From assembly GCA_965247975.1 (NCBI GenBank), contig OZ252050.1:3658001-3722000 (forward strand): a stretch of 64,000 nucleotides of DNA. The letters are read 5' to 3'. Below are positions 9,664 to 20,900 of this stretch, piece by piece. The DNA is from Taishania sp965247975 (lineage in GTDB: Bacteria > Bacteroidota > Bacteroidia > Flavobacteriales_D > Crocinitomicaceae). The position numbers and the translations under genes are program-made. The notes under the pieces were generated by a model. The model ran no database searches, had not been told where the DNA came from, and worked only from the letters and a program-made list of their open reading frames with translations. Each line of letters begins with the position of its first letter. Position 1 is the stretch's first letter.

Positions 9664-9714
9664 TAGTTTAACTTTTAAACTGAGAAAGGGGAAGCGCAAG
9701 TTTCCCCTTTTTTT
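7260..9714 (+). repeat. Long direct repeat, unit 1 (partner at 10850-13305)
   Basis: From the GEVED domain through the stop codon and terminator this segment matches 10850-13305 at an offset of about 3.59 kb. Blocks such as 7720-7880 and 9420-9680 are almost identical, while others (about 7260-7360, 8490-8600) have visibly more changes. The identity continues past the stop codon (taatagtttaacttttaaac in both). The repeat is therefore a DNA-level duplication including the 3' UTR, with possible later gene conversion. Confidence 0.85.
9685..9714 (+). terminator. Rho-independent terminator after array copy 1
   Basis: AAAGGGGAA pairs with TTCCCCTTT around a short loop and runs into a T-tract. It lies 22 bp after the stop of copy 1, and closely related hairpins follow copies 2 and 3. 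Confidence 0.9.
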
Positions 9715-9872
9715 ATGCAATAATTTTTCAAACTTTCATTGGATATTGCTCAATAATCGATAGATATATTGGTTTGCAAATGTATAAGGCTAATATGCTC
9801 ATTGAAGCAAGCTATTTACAATTTCGACACTAATTAATCGTAAATTTGAATTAACTAATAAATTGAAATAAT

Positions 9873-12800
9873 ATGAAGCGATCTTTACATTTAATGGGAG
9901 TTTTCTTGTTTTTGTGCATCTTTACGAATGCACAAACAACGGTCCTCACTAATCACATCAACAACAATGGAAATGGTTCTGTCATTTTTAATGTGCAAAA
10001 CACAAATGCTTTTGACATAATCATAACAGACATCAGTTGTCATTTGGGTACATCAGCTACCAACAATCTTCAACTTTTATACCGAACAACACCTTTTAAC
10101 GATGTTGCAGCTCCTTGGGATGGCGGCGTTGTTGGTGACGGCCAAAATGGTTGGATTTCTGCTGGTACTGGAGTTGCTAATTCTAATACCGCAAACGGAA
10201 TTGTAACAGCACTTTCTGGTTTGTCTCTAACTGTGCCAGCCGGAGCTACTTACCAATTGGGCTTCTCGGCAACAACCATGCAGTATATGACTTTAACTGC
10301 AGGAGTGAACACATTTACTGGAGGAGGTGTTAACCTTATTACGGGAGATGGAATTTCATGGGGAGGTGTAGCTTACCCTGCAACACCAGGAAACTATCCA
10401 AGAGGATTAATAGGCGGAATTACATTTATTCCTGCTGTTCCTTGTACTTCACCTCCAACTGCAGGTGCTGCAGGTGCTGCAAACTTATCAGTTTGTCCTT
10501 CAATAAATAATACGATATCACTAACTGGTGGTACTGGTGGCACAGGCCAAACATACCAATGGCAATCGTCAACAGACAATGTAACATTTACCGATATTGT
10601 AGGAGCAACAAATAGCACCTATATTGCGAATCAAACAGTTGCAACTTATTATCAATGTATCGTTACTTGTTCTGGATTATCAGATACTTCTACCGCTGTG
10701 TTGGTAAACATAAATTCTTTCATGGATTGTTATTGTGCAAGTGCACCAACTGTAACTGCCGATGAGGAAATTTATAATGTTACTGTAAATGGTGGCTCTA
10801 CCGATCCATTGTATGCAAACTTGGCTGGTTGTACTGCTGCTGCTCCTGGACCGGGTTCAATTCTTAGTCGTTATTCTAACTTTAAAACGTTAGCTCCAAT
10901 TACACAAGCTGCACCTGGGCAAACAATTACTTTCTCTGTTGAGCAAGATGAATGTGACGGAGCAACATATTACAGCAATGGAATCGGAATTTGGATTGAT
11001 TACAACCAAAATGGTCTATTCACTGATCCAGGTGAGTTGATTTTTGCTGAGCCAACAACTTCTGCAGCAAGTGCTGCTGGACCAAAAATTGTTAGTGGAT
11101 CATTTACGGTTCCTGCAGCTGCAGCGACTGGAAACACAGTGATGCGTATTGTTTGTGCTGAAGGTTATTCAGGTGCTGGATTAACTCCATGTCTTGCTTA
11201 TGGATATGGCGAAACAGAAGATCACTTGATTAATATTCAATGTCCTGATTTAACAGGTGTAACTGTTCCGGAAACAGGTGTTTGTGCTGGTCAACCAGTA
11301 ACAATTAACGGTACAACTTCATTCCCTGTTGCAACAATCTCTTGGTGGGATGCTGCTGTAGGTGGATCACAAATTGGTTCTGGACCAAGCTTTACTTCAG
11401 GTATTTTAGCTGCGGATACAAATTTCTATGTACAAGAAGACTTCCCTGGTTGTCCTTCAAGTGTTAGAACAGCTGTACCTGTAGTGGTTACTTCGGTTTC
11501 TGTTGCTTTGTTGCCAATCAATGTTTCATGTAACAACGGAAACGATGGTTCATTTGTGATTTCTGCAATTAACTGTGGTTCTGCTCCTTTCGCTTTCGCA
11601 GTTGACGGTGGAGCATTTGGTTCTTTAGGTTCATTTCCAACAGATTTAACAGTTGGACCTCACACAGTAGTTGTGCAAGATGCTGCATTGAATGAAAGTG
11701 TTGTTTACAACATTACAATCGGTGATGCGCCTGCTCCAAGTGGCTTGGTTTTAAATACATTCAACAATGACATCGCTGATCTTTCATGGAACGGAAATGG
11801 TTCTGAAACTTCTTGGAATGTTGAATGGGGTGCTCCTGGTTTCACTCCTGGCACTGGTGCTGAAATCGGTTCTGCCACTGCAACTGACACAAATTATGTA
11901 GTTACTGGATTAGATGGAAACACAGAATATGATATCTACATTTCTGCAAATTGTGGTGCTGGAACAACAGCTGGAGATTGGATCATGGTTAATTTAACAA
12001 CATTGTGTGATCCATTGGCTGCTCAAGGATTCTGTGAAAGCTTTGATGCTGACTCAGAAACTGAAGCTTGTTGGTCAGTTATCAATGGAAATGACGATTT
12101 TTACAATTGGCAAATGAATGGAACTTTAGCGCCATTTGGTGGTGCTGGTGAAAGTGCTCAATTATATACTGACTTTAATGGTGGTGTACTTGACGAGTGG
12201 TTAATTAGTCCAGGATTATTATTAACTGGAAATGAAATCATGAATTTCAAATACAGAACTTATTCCCAGTTTGAACCAAATGATTTACGTGTATTGTTAT
12301 CTACAACGGGAACTGCTCCTGGTGACTTTACTGTTGAATTGGCAAGTTTGTTCACTGTTGGTAATGTTGAATATCTTGATTCGGCGATTAACTTAAGTGC
12401 ATATTCTGGAACTTGCTACATCGCATTCCATGTTCCTGCAGGAGGTTTAGATGGCTGGTACTTAATGATTGACGATTTCTGTGTTGATATTTGTACTCCT
12501 GCGCCAGGTACCGATGGCGCTGTGGATGTTTGTAGATTAGATGGTACACTTGATCTTAACACGGTAATTACACAAGGTGAAACGAATGGTGTGTGGAACT
12601 TTGCTCCAAATCCAACTGCCGTTGATGGATCTGATTTAACAGTATCTGCAATTCCTAACGGAACATTTGAAGCTCACTATTTAGTAACAACAGCTTGTAC
12701 AGTTGATACAACAGTAGCTTCATTTACAGTGTTCCCGCAATCATCTGCTGGTGTTGATGGCGTTTTAACCGTATGTAAAAACCAACCTATCAATCTATTG

Positions 12801-13253
12801 TCTGGTTTGTCTGGATTAATAGATTTAGGTGGAACTTGGTATAACCCTTCAAACGTTGCATTGCCAAGTGGTGAAATTATTTCAGGTAACTTACCTGGAC
12901 AGTTTAACTACAATTACATCGTAAATAATGGAGTTTGTCCAAACGATACTTCAAACATTGTGATGAACATTCTTTCTACATGTGATTATAACGGATTGGA
13001 AGAATTTGCATTCGGTGCATTGGCGGTTTATCCAAATCCATCAACTGGAATCTTTAACATCTCGAATGTTGCTTCTGGATTGAACTTCTCTTACGAAATT
13101 TCAGACCTTAATGGTAGAATGATCGCTGGAAAAGAAAACTTAAACGGTAAACAAGTTCAAGAAGTGAATTTATCAAATGTTGAAAATGGTGTGTACATCG
13201 TACGCGTATTCAACGAGTCGGGTGAATTTATGACTAGAATTGTGAAACAATAA
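9873..13253 (+). CDS. T9SS type A secreted multidomain protein, array copy 2
   Basis: 1126 aa. Signal peptide about 1-20 (ending FTNA). The N-terminal 200 or so residues are unrelated in sequence to those of copy 1 (a beta-rich segment with TVPAGATYQLGFSAT). From the Ig-like repeat and GEVED domain onward it matches copy 1 almost residue for residue, through FN3, choice-of-anchor J and the type A sorting tail; the last 75 residues are identical. The pattern (diversified N-terminus, shared C-terminal scaffold) suggests a duplicated surface scaffold that presents different N-terminal heads. Function unknown beyond T9SS export. A TAAATTTG box at 9841-9848 could serve as its -7 element. Confidence 0.9.
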   Translation: MKRSLHLMGVFLFLCIFTNAQTTVLTNHINNNGNGSVIFNVQNTNAFDIIITDISCHLGTSATNNLQLLYRTTPFNDVAAPWDGGVVGDGQNGWISAGTGVANSNTANGIVTALSGLSLTVPAGATYQLGFSATTMQYMTLTAGVNTFTGGGVNLITGDGISWGGVAYPATPGNYPRGLIGGITFIPAVPCTSPPTAGAAGAANLSVCPSINNTISLTGGTGGTGQTYQWQSSTDNVTFTDIVGATNSTYIANQTVATYYQCIVTCSGLSDTSTAVLVNINSFMDCYCASAPTVTADEEIYNVTVNGGSTDPLYANLAGCTAAAPGPGSILSRYSNFKTLAPITQAAPGQTITFSVEQDECDGATYYSNGIGIWIDYNQNGLFTDPGELIFAEPTTSAASAAGPKIVSGSFTVPAAAATGNTVMRIVCAEGYSGAGLTPCLAYGYGETEDHLINIQCPDLTGVTVPETGVCAGQPVTINGTTSFPVATISWWDAAVGGSQIGSGPSFTSGILAADTNFYVQEDFPGCPSSVRTAVPVVVTSVSVALLPINVSCNNGNDGSFVISAINCGSAPFAFAVDGGAFGSLGSFPTDLTVGPHTVVVQDAALNESVVYNITIGDAPAPSGLVLNTFNNDIADLSWNGNGSETSWNVEWGAPGFTPGTGAEIGSATATDTNYVVTGLDGNTEYDIYISANCGAGTTAGDWIMVNLTTLCDPLAAQGFCESFDADSETEACWSVINGNDDFYNWQMNGTLAPFGGAGESAQLYTDFNGGVLDEWLISPGLLLTGNEIMNFKYRTYSQFEPNDLRVLLSTTGTAPGDFTVELASLFTVGNVEYLDSAINLSAYSGTCYIAFHVPAGGLDGWYLMIDDFCVDICTPAPGTDGAVDVCRLDGTLDLNTVITQGETNGVWNFAPNPTAVDGSDLTVSAIPNGTFEAHYLVTTACTVDTTVASFTVFPQSSAGVDGVLTVCKNQPINLLSGLSGLIDLGGTWYNPSNVALPSGEIISGNLPGQFNYNYIVNNGVCPNDTSNIVMNILSTCDYNGLEEFAFGALAVYPNPSTGIFNISNVASGLNFSYEISDLNGRMIAGKENLNGKQVQEVNLSNVENGVYIVRVFNESGEFMTRIVKQ

Positions 13254-13305
13254 TAGTTTAACTTTTAAACTGATGAAGGGGAAGCGAAAGTTTCCCCTTT
13301 TTTTT
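10850..13305 (+). repeat. Long direct repeat, unit 2 (partner at 7260-9714)
   Basis: Partner of the unit inside array copy 1. It covers the GEVED-to-sorting-tail part of copy 2 plus its terminator. A more diverged third relative covers about 15470-17269 in copy 3. Confidence 0.85.
13276..13305 (+). terminator. Rho-independent terminator after array copy 2
   Basis: AAGGGGAA and TTCCCCTT form the stem, followed by a run of T. Same hairpin family and same distance from the stop codon as after copy 1. Confidence 0.9.
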
Positions 13306-13325
13306 GTAAGAATAATATAGGAGAA

Positions 13326-13357
13326 TTTGCTTAATAAGCTTAATTGCCCTAACTTTA
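13326..13357 (+). promoter_or_regulatory. Promoter for array copy 3 (TTTG-N20-TAACTTTA)
   Basis: TTTG at 13326-13329 and TAACTTTA at 13350-13357 are 20 bp apart, close to the Bacteroidota sigma factor consensus (TTTG-N19-TAnnTTTG, last base off). The ATG follows 33 bp later and the previous terminator lies just upstream. Confidence 0.6.
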
Positions 13358-13390
13358 CAGCTCGTTCAAATTTTAACTAAAAAAGAAAAA

Positions 13391-16300
13391 ATGAAACAAG
13401 TTTACTTAAAAAACAACTTAAGAAAATTGCGTAGTATTTTGAATTCTTTTGGTATTCTGGCATTTTTCATTGCCATTACTCAATGGAATTTTGCTCAGGT
13501 TAGCACCTACGCATTCAATACTACTACAAGTACATTCACCCCAATTACAGGCGGTTTATTGCTTGGTAGCGAAACTTCTGATGACCAACGCTTTGTAGAT
13601 CCAGCAGCTCCTCTTGGAGGAACAGTCACTACTGGTGTTGGACTTCCGATTGGATTTACTTTTGCCTACAATAATGAAAATTATAATGTGCTGGCAATTA
13701 ACAATAATGGGTGGATTACATTTGGTAATTCTGCATTGACTCCATCAGTTAACAATGCTTCAACCTCAAGTTATACTGCATTAAATTCAACCGCAGTAAC
13801 AACACCAACTCACTTAAGAAATAGAATTGCAGCACTTTCTCGTGATTTACAAGCTCAAGTTGGTGCTTCTTTGAGATTAGAAACAATAGGCGCAGCGCCT
13901 AACCGCGTTTGTGTTATTCAGTGGTTAGATTACAAAAAATTCGGTACTACAGGTACAGGTGATAGTTACGACTTTCAAATCAGACTGTATGAAACTTCCA
14001 ATGTTGTTGAGGTTGTTTACGGTGATTTTATCAACAATGCAACAGCAATTACAGCTCAAGTTGGGTTAGGTGGTAGTGTTCCGACAGACTTTAACAACAG
14101 AACAACAACCACTGATTGGACTGCAACAACTGCTGGAGCAACGAATACTGCAACTTGTACTGGATCCGCTTCTGTATTCCCTGCAAGTGGAACAACTTTC
14201 AGATGGGCTGGTCCTCCTCCTACACCACCAGTACCTTTCCAAGCGGCAGGAATTCCTTCATGCTTAACAGGTACAAATCTTGACGTGGTTGGGACACCAG
14301 ATCCCGATGTTTTATGGTATTGGCAAACAAGTGCATCAGGAACTAGTACAACAGATTTATACTCAGGGCCGTTTAATGTCCTAACAAATGGCACGTATTA
14401 CCTAAGAGCTTTTAGCACGGTGACGTTGGCTTGGTCAACAAATTCATCAAGTATTACAGTTTCAAACTTCCCATTAGCAGCAGCTCCACCAATTCCAGGG
14501 GCGACTCAAAATCCTGCTTGCGTTACGAACGGAACAGAAATTTTTGCTGGAACACCTCCTGCGGGAACAGCTTATTTCTGGCAAGGAACAACCTTGAATG
14601 GTGTATCTGATGCGCTTCCTGCTTCTGTTCCTATGCCAATCACAACAACTGGAACTTATCACGTTGCAGCGTATGATTCAACGACACAATGTTGGTCAAA
14701 TACAAGCAGCTTACTCGTAACGATTGATACTCAAATTCCGCTTGATCCTGTTGCTGATCCAACTGATTTTTTCGTTTGCAATGGCGCAACGACAGTTGAC
14801 TTATCTGCTGTAAACCCAATGATTGTCACATCATTAGCAACTCAAAACACTGGAGGAAACGGCTGTACGTCTGGTGCTATGGTTGATGTAACCACAAACG
14901 CTAGTCCTGTTACAATTACAAGTATTGATGCAAGAGTAAACATCGCTGGAGCGCAAACGGTAAATGTTTATTATAAATTAAACACGTATATTGGCTCAGA
15001 AACTAGCGCTGCCGCATGGACACTTTTAGGTTCTTACCCTATTAATGCCGTTGCAACTCAAGATCTAGTAAATGTTGATATTGATGATCTAACTATACCA
15101 GCAGGAACAACCTACGGTATCTACATGAACTACAATGCATCTTATTCAAATTTGAGTTCTACTTACTCTGATTCATACATGACAATCACTACAGGGGCTG
15201 GATTTTGTACTACTTTCTCAGGTCCAATTGCAGGCAGAACATTCAACGGTGTTTTCTATTATTTAATACCAAGTAATGCAACTCTAAGCTGGCATGATGC
15301 AGCAACTGGTGGAAATGAATTAGGAGCTGGCTCACCTTTTAATGGGGTTGGAACATCTGTACTTCCTGCGCCTGCGGCAAATGGAACGTACGAATTTTAC
15401 GCTCAAGCTATGGAAGGCGCTTGTCCAAGTATAAATAGAGCATTGGTTACTGTAAATGTAAATGATGTAAATGTTTCGCTTTTGCCAATACCTGTATCAT
15501 GTAACAACGGAAATAATGGTTCATTTGTTATTTCAAATATTGATTGTGGAACAGCACCTTTCTCTTTTGCTGTTGATGGTGGAGCATTTGGATCAGTTGG
15601 TGCTTTTCCAACAAATTTAACTGTTGGTTCACATACAATCACCGTAAGAGATATAAACAACTTAGAAAGTGGAGTTTATACCATAATTATTGAAGATGCC
15701 TTGGCTCCAAGTGGTGCAACTGTGAATACATTTAATAATGACATTGTTGATCTTTCTTGGAACGCAAATGGTTCAGAAACAACTTGGAACATTGAATGGG
15801 GAACTCCAGGATTTGTGCCTGGTAGTGGTGCTCAAATCGGCTCTGCAACGGCGACTGACACAAACTATGTAGTGTCAGGACTTGACGGAAATGTAACCTA
15901 TGAATTTTATATTTCAGCCAATTGTGGTGCTGGAACAACTCCAGGAGAATGGATTTCAATCTTACAAACAACTTTGTGTGATGCATTCGTTGCTCAATCT
16001 TTCTGTGAGTCGTTTGATTCAGACTCTCCTACTCAAGCTTGCTGGAGTATTCTTAATGGAAACAATGATGTCGATTCTTGGAGCATGGATTATGCTACAA
16101 ACCCGTTTGCTGGTGACCAATGTGCTTCTATCCTCACGAACTTGAATGCAGGTAATAACGATGATTGGTTAATTTCCCCAGGTTTAATTCTGACAAATAA
16201 TGAAATCATGTCCTTCAATTACCGCGCAGCACTTTTGGCTGATCCAAGTGATTTTGAAGTTTTGCTTTCAACAACAGGAACAAGCCCTGCGGACTTCACG

Positions 16301-17221
16301 GATACATTGATGTACTTAAACTCTTATTCCAACATTGTTTATGCAGATACGGCTATCGACTTAAGTGCGTTTAGTGGAACATGTTACATTGCTTTTCATA
16401 TCCCACAAGGAGGAATTGATGGTAACAGATTGTACATCGACGAGTTTTGTGTTGACATTTGTACTCCTGATCCAGGAACAGATGGAGCTATAGATGTTTG
16501 TCGATTGGATCAAACTATTGACTTAAATGCAATCATCACACAAGGTGAAAACAATGGAACTTGGTATTTTGCTCCGAATCCTTCGGCACTTGATACAGCT
16601 GAATTAACCATTTCATCATTGGCAGATGGTACCTATTCAGCAAGTTATGTTGTTACTACCGCATGTGTGAGTGACACTACAGTAGCTACATTCACAGTTG
16701 TTGACCCTTCTTCCGCTGGAACCGATGGTGTATTAACTGTTTGTAAAAATCAACCTATTAACTTACTTGCAGGATTGTCTGGTAATATTGATTTAGGTGG
16801 AACATGGTATGGGCCAAACGGTAACGCATTACCAAATAGCCAAATCATTTCTGGATCACTTCCAGGACAATTCAATTACAATTACATAGTTACAAACGGA
16901 GTATGTCCAAATGACACAGCAAACATTATTATGAATATCCTTTCTGGTTGCGATTATGCAGGATTGGATGATTTCGTGTTTGAAGATTTGACGATTTATC
17001 CAAATCCAACAACTGGTTTGTTTCAAATTTCTAATGTCGCTTCAGAATTGAATTTCTCTTACGAAATAACAGATTTGAATGGTCGAATCATTAGCTCGAA
17101 AGAAAATATGAATGGAACTCAAATCCATGAAGTTAACCTTTCAAAAGTTGAAAATGGAATCTATATGGTTCGTGTTTTCAACGATAGTGGCGAATCGATG
17201 ACTAGAATCGTAAAACAATAA
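13391..17221 (+). CDS. T9SS type A secreted multidomain protein, array copy 3 (no GEVED domain)
   Basis: 1276 aa. A long basic start and hydrophobic segment (about residues 18-36, ending NFAQ) is a probable Sec signal. The N-terminal domain (about 37-280, STYAFNTTTSTFTPITGG and NGWITFG) is a beta-sandwich type often seen at the start of Bacteroidota cell-surface proteins. Ig-like segments follow, then the scaffold shared with copies 1 and 2: the VSCNNGN/GSFVIS repeat (about 690-770), FN3 (about 775-860), choice-of-anchor J (about 865-1030) and type A sorting tail (about 1205-1276). It is clearly more diverged from copies 1 and 2 than they are from each other. Surface or secreted role; ligand unknown. 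Confidence 0.9.
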   Translation: MKQVYLKNNLRKLRSILNSFGILAFFIAITQWNFAQVSTYAFNTTTSTFTPITGGLLLGSETSDDQRFVDPAAPLGGTVTTGVGLPIGFTFAYNNENYNVLAINNNGWITFGNSALTPSVNNASTSSYTALNSTAVTTPTHLRNRIAALSRDLQAQVGASLRLETIGAAPNRVCVIQWLDYKKFGTTGTGDSYDFQIRLYETSNVVEVVYGDFINNATAITAQVGLGGSVPTDFNNRTTTTDWTATTAGATNTATCTGSASVFPASGTTFRWAGPPPTPPVPFQAAGIPSCLTGTNLDVVGTPDPDVLWYWQTSASGTSTTDLYSGPFNVLTNGTYYLRAFSTVTLAWSTNSSSITVSNFPLAAAPPIPGATQNPACVTNGTEIFAGTPPAGTAYFWQGTTLNGVSDALPASVPMPITTTGTYHVAAYDSTTQCWSNTSSLLVTIDTQIPLDPVADPTDFFVCNGATTVDLSAVNPMIVTSLATQNTGGNGCTSGAMVDVTTNASPVTITSIDARVNIAGAQTVNVYYKLNTYIGSETSAAAWTLLGSYPINAVATQDLVNVDIDDLTIPAGTTYGIYMNYNASYSNLSSTYSDSYMTITTGAGFCTTFSGPIAGRTFNGVFYYLIPSNATLSWHDAATGGNELGAGSPFNGVGTSVLPAPAANGTYEFYAQAMEGACPSINRALVTVNVNDVNVSLLPIPVSCNNGNNGSFVISNIDCGTAPFSFAVDGGAFGSVGAFPTNLTVGSHTITVRDINNLESGVYTIIIEDALAPSGATVNTFNNDIVDLSWNANGSETTWNIEWGTPGFVPGSGAQIGSATATDTNYVVSGLDGNVTYEFYISANCGAGTTPGEWISILQTTLCDAFVAQSFCESFDSDSPTQACWSILNGNNDVDSWSMDYATNPFAGDQCASILTNLNAGNNDDWLISPGLILTNNEIMSFNYRAALLADPSDFEVLLSTTGTSPADFTDTLMYLNSYSNIVYADTAIDLSAFSGTCYIAFHIPQGGIDGNRLYIDEFCVDICTPDPGTDGAIDVCRLDQTIDLNAIITQGENNGTWYFAPNPSALDTAELTISSLADGTYSASYVVTTACVSDTTVATFTVVDPSSAGTDGVLTVCKNQPINLLAGLSGNIDLGGTWYGPNGNALPNSQIISGSLPGQFNYNYIVTNGVCPNDTANIIMNILSGCDYAGLDDFVFEDLTIYPNPTTGLFQISNVASELNFSYEITDLNGRIISSKENMNGTQIHEVNLSKVENGIYMVRVFNDSGESMTRIVKQ

Positions 17222-17241
17222 AACAACTTGATTTTTATAGG

Positions 17242-17269
17242 AGGGGAAGCGAAAGTTTCCCCTTTTTTT
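17242..17269 (+). terminator. Rho-independent terminator after array copy 3
   Basis: AGGGGAA pairs with TTCCCCT, followed by seven T. It shares the gggaagcgaaagtttcccc core with the copy 2 terminator. Confidence 0.9.
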
Positions 17270-17303
17270 GTACTTTTAAATTATAATTCAAAAAAATCAC
17301 ATC

Positions 17304-17828
17304 ATGTTAATGCCATTCAATTTAAATCAATGGATCGAAGAAAATCGACATTTGCTTAAACCACCAGTAAACAATAAGAATTTGTACGTAGAAGCTGGTG
17401 ATTTCATTGTAATGATTGTTGGTGGACCAAATGCCCGAAAGGATTATCATTACAACGAAAGTGAAGAGTTTTTCTATCAACTAGAAGGCGATATTACGGT
17501 AAAAGTTCAACTTGATGGAAAACCTGTTGAAGTGCAAATCAAAGAAGGTGATGTTTTTTTATTGCCAGCCAACACTCCCCACAATCCAATACGTGGAGAA
17601 AACACGGTAGGCTTAGTGATTGAAAAAGTGCGCAAAGGAACTGAAATGGTAGATGGACTTATGTGGTTCTGTGATAATTGCAATCACAAACTGAAGGAAT
17701 ACAAATTCGAATTAAAAAATATCGAGAACGATTTTCAATCACGATTCAAAGATTTTTATGGTTCTCTTGAACACCGCACATGCAGCGAATGTGGAACTGT
17801 CATGGAAGTCGATGAGCGTTTTGTTTAA
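17304..17828 (+). CDS. nbaC: 3-hydroxyanthranilate 3,4-dioxygenase
   Basis: 174 aa, cupin-fold extradiol dioxygenase. It opens 3-hydroxyanthranilate with O2 to an aminocarboxymuconate semialdehyde that cyclises to quinolinate, in the kynurenine route of tryptophan breakdown or NAD synthesis. The iron ligands are visible: His49, Glu55 and His93. Arg45, Arg97 and Glu108 match the substrate-binding residues known from the family. The C-terminal C-x2-C pairs (Cys123/126 and Cys160/163) form the rubredoxin-like second metal site of bacterial enzymes. ATG at 17304 is used; ATG two codons later is equally possible. No other kynurenine-pathway gene lies nearby. Confidence 0.95.
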   Translation: MLMPFNLNQWIEENRHLLKPPVNNKNLYVEAGDFIVMIVGGPNARKDYHYNESEEFFYQLEGDITVKVQLDGKPVEVQIKEGDVFLLPANTPHNPIRGENTVGLVIEKVRKGTEMVDGLMWFCDNCNHKLKEYKFELKNIENDFQSRFKDFYGSLEHRTCSECGTVMEVDERFV

Positions 17829-17968
17829 GATTTATTGGGAATTTTAAAACACAAGAATTGAGGTTACTTTTTAATTTTGCAATCTGGTTAGTGTTATTAC
17901 ATGTAAAAAATTCAGTATAATCATTGAATTTTGATTCATTAAATACTTGAATCACAAAATTTCAATCC

Positions 17969-20900
17969 CTAGCGAATCAAATTGACGTGACCTGTAAGAA
18001 GAAAAACCTCATCCCGTGTTGTTTTATAGGTCAATTTCCATGTATAAGTGCCGTCTTGACATAATTTACCCTGATAAGTACCATCCCAATGATCGTCCAA
18101 CGAACTTAATGTACTAATCAATTCGCCCCAACGATTATAGATCTGAAGTTCCATGGTTTTGATATTGCCTCCGATCACTTTAAATACTGGGTTAAACTCA
18201 TCAGCATCTGGTGTAAATGTATTTGGTACCCAAATAAGTGCATCAAAAAAGATAGACACATAATCAGCATCACTACAACCATTGTTATCTGTGTAGCTAA
18301 CCATATATTCAAAATCTGCTGGAGGAGTGGAAATTGGATTCGAGCAGTTAACGCAACTTAGATAACTAGATGGAGACCATGTTATCACTCCAGGTGTTGA
18401 AGTTGTAGCTGATAATTGCGCTGATTCGCCAAAAAATAAGTACTGATCAGGTGAAGCTTCGATAAATGGAGCTGGGAATAAATCTACAAACACAGAATCC
18501 GACGCCAGACAACCAAATTCATCAGCACCAACAACATAGTACATCGTAGATTGAGAAGGCGAAACACTTATACTTTGTCCTGCGGAAGATATGATTCCTG
18601 ATAAAGGTGACCAAGTATAGGTCAGAGCCCCTGTTGCCCATAAATTTGCTGAATTTCCTGGACAGACTATTGTATCATTGAATGCTTCGATATCTGGATT
18701 TATTGTAACTACAACAATGTCTTCTTGAACGGATCCACACACATTTGTGAACGTAACAATATAGGTAATGTCTTCTGTAACAGTTGTATTCACTACTGGA
18801 CCAGATGTTACATCAAGATAATCTGGTGGAGACCATGAATAGCTATCAGCCCCAGAAGCAACAATTTGCTTTGGAACTCCTGTACATGCAAAAATAGAAT
18901 CAGGCAAATTAGGAATAGGAACAGAAATGATATCAACTTGAACATCAGCTGTAACAGTGCACCCTTGAGCATAAGTTCCTGTGACATTGTATTCTGTCGG
19001 TATTAAAGGAAAAGCAACAGGATTAGAAATAAAAGGATTACTTAAAGTGGCGCTTGGCGACCAAATGTAAGATGTTGCACCAGAGACATACAATTGAGCA
19101 CTTTCATTTAAGCAAACAGATGTGTCAGGCGTGATCGATAACGCAGGTATTGGGAAAAAGTCAACAAATACAGAATCCATATTTTGACAGCCATGAATAC
19201 TCGTGCCTGTTGCATAATAATAAGTTGGAGCATTCGGAGTAACTTGAGCCTGAGTATTATTTATAACCGTTAAAGTTGGATCCACGGTCCACGTATGTTG
19301 CATGCTTCCGAAAGCGGTTAGAAGAGCATCATCACCTGAACAAATAGTTGTATCATCGGTTACAATTATATCAGGCAGAGGATGAACTGTTACAAAAACG
19401 CTATCAACGGTTGTAAAACAATCATTTGCTACAGTGCAATAATAATACTGACTTGACGTAGGCCAAACGGTAACTGTTGAGCTTGTTGGATTTAACAAAT
19501 TAGTGATGGGTGACCAGGAAAAGGATGAGCCGTTTGTACTCGCTGTTATTTGAGTGGAATCACCAAAGCATAATTGTGCTGTATTTGGCAATGAAATTGT
19601 TGGCGCATTTATCACCTCAACCACAATGGAATCTTCGATAAAGCAACCGCCATTAAAGTCCATTTCCACATAATAAACTGTTGTTACAGTCGGAGATGCA
19701 ATAGGATTTGCAATATTAGGATTATTAAGACCAGTAGCAGGTGTCCAAGTAAAATTAATACCACCAGATGAAGTCAATTGATACGATTCACCTTGGCAAA
19801 TCGTTTCATCAGGACCAATAGAATAAGGCAATCCTAGTTCAAATTTAAAAACTGCCATATTACAATTCGGACTTGGATTAGTAGTAGACCACGCTCCAGG
19901 AGTTGTGGTAAATCCGTTGTCGTTGCCTCCGCAAGCTGCGCATACAGCGTGATAAACAGTTCCAGATTCGTCAAATCGGCTAGTACCACCATCAACGTGA
20001 TTAGAACTGCTTGCGGTTCCTCCCATGAAAGTTCCGTAAGTTAACGATGCCGCATTTGCACTCAAAATCCCTAAATAAAAATTAGATCCGTTGGTGGTTG
20101 TTTGATAGGCCCCCGGTGTCGTTGGAAATCCATTTGAAGTGCTACTCGTTGCTTGACTGCTCAAATTTACTTGCCCTCCCCAACCGGTGAGAAAAATATC
20201 ATCGCATTGTGAAATCATAAATGCTGTTGGAGAAATTTCAACATTACCCGTACCAGCCCCAATCATCGTTGTCCACAAAACAGTGTTCAGACCATTCGTG
20301 TATTTTCGTAAAAATTGACCAGAATTTGGGTTGCCATAACATCCAGGTGTAATTGCCCATGCATTCGTTGACTGGCCATAAACATAAACCTCATCGTCAA
20401 TATCTACACGTACAAAATAAGTTTGATCGTACCCTGGATCCCCCATATATGTTCCAGAGATTACAGAACCATTGCTTGCGTTCAATTTTAACAAATATCC
20501 ATCGGATGAGCTTCCACTGTATGTTTGGTCTACACCTGTAAACGGTAATCCCGAAGATGTGGTTGCACCTACCACAAACAACTCATTGGATGTAGTTAAA
20601 TCAATTGAATTTCCAGTTTCAACTCCTGATCCTCCAAAATAAGTTGACCAAGTTAGAGATGATAAATCAGATGATAATTTTGAAACTACAGCACTTTGAG
20701 AACCTCCCAAAGTTGTTCCATTAGTCACAGGGAAATCACCAGAAGTACTGTGAGAAGCTAAGTAAACATTGTCTGTGGCATCTATAATTATTTCTCCTCT
20801 AAAAGCATCACCGTAGTTGTAGGCTAGCGATGACGTATTCATACCATCTGTGCCTGTTCCCCCTAAATAAGTGGAAGCCAATAGTGCCGTACCTGTTGCA

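Noticed and set aside
14056..14394. 112-codon open frame opposite array copy 3
   Set aside because: It lies wholly inside a well-supported T9SS gene on the other strand and has no recognisable features.
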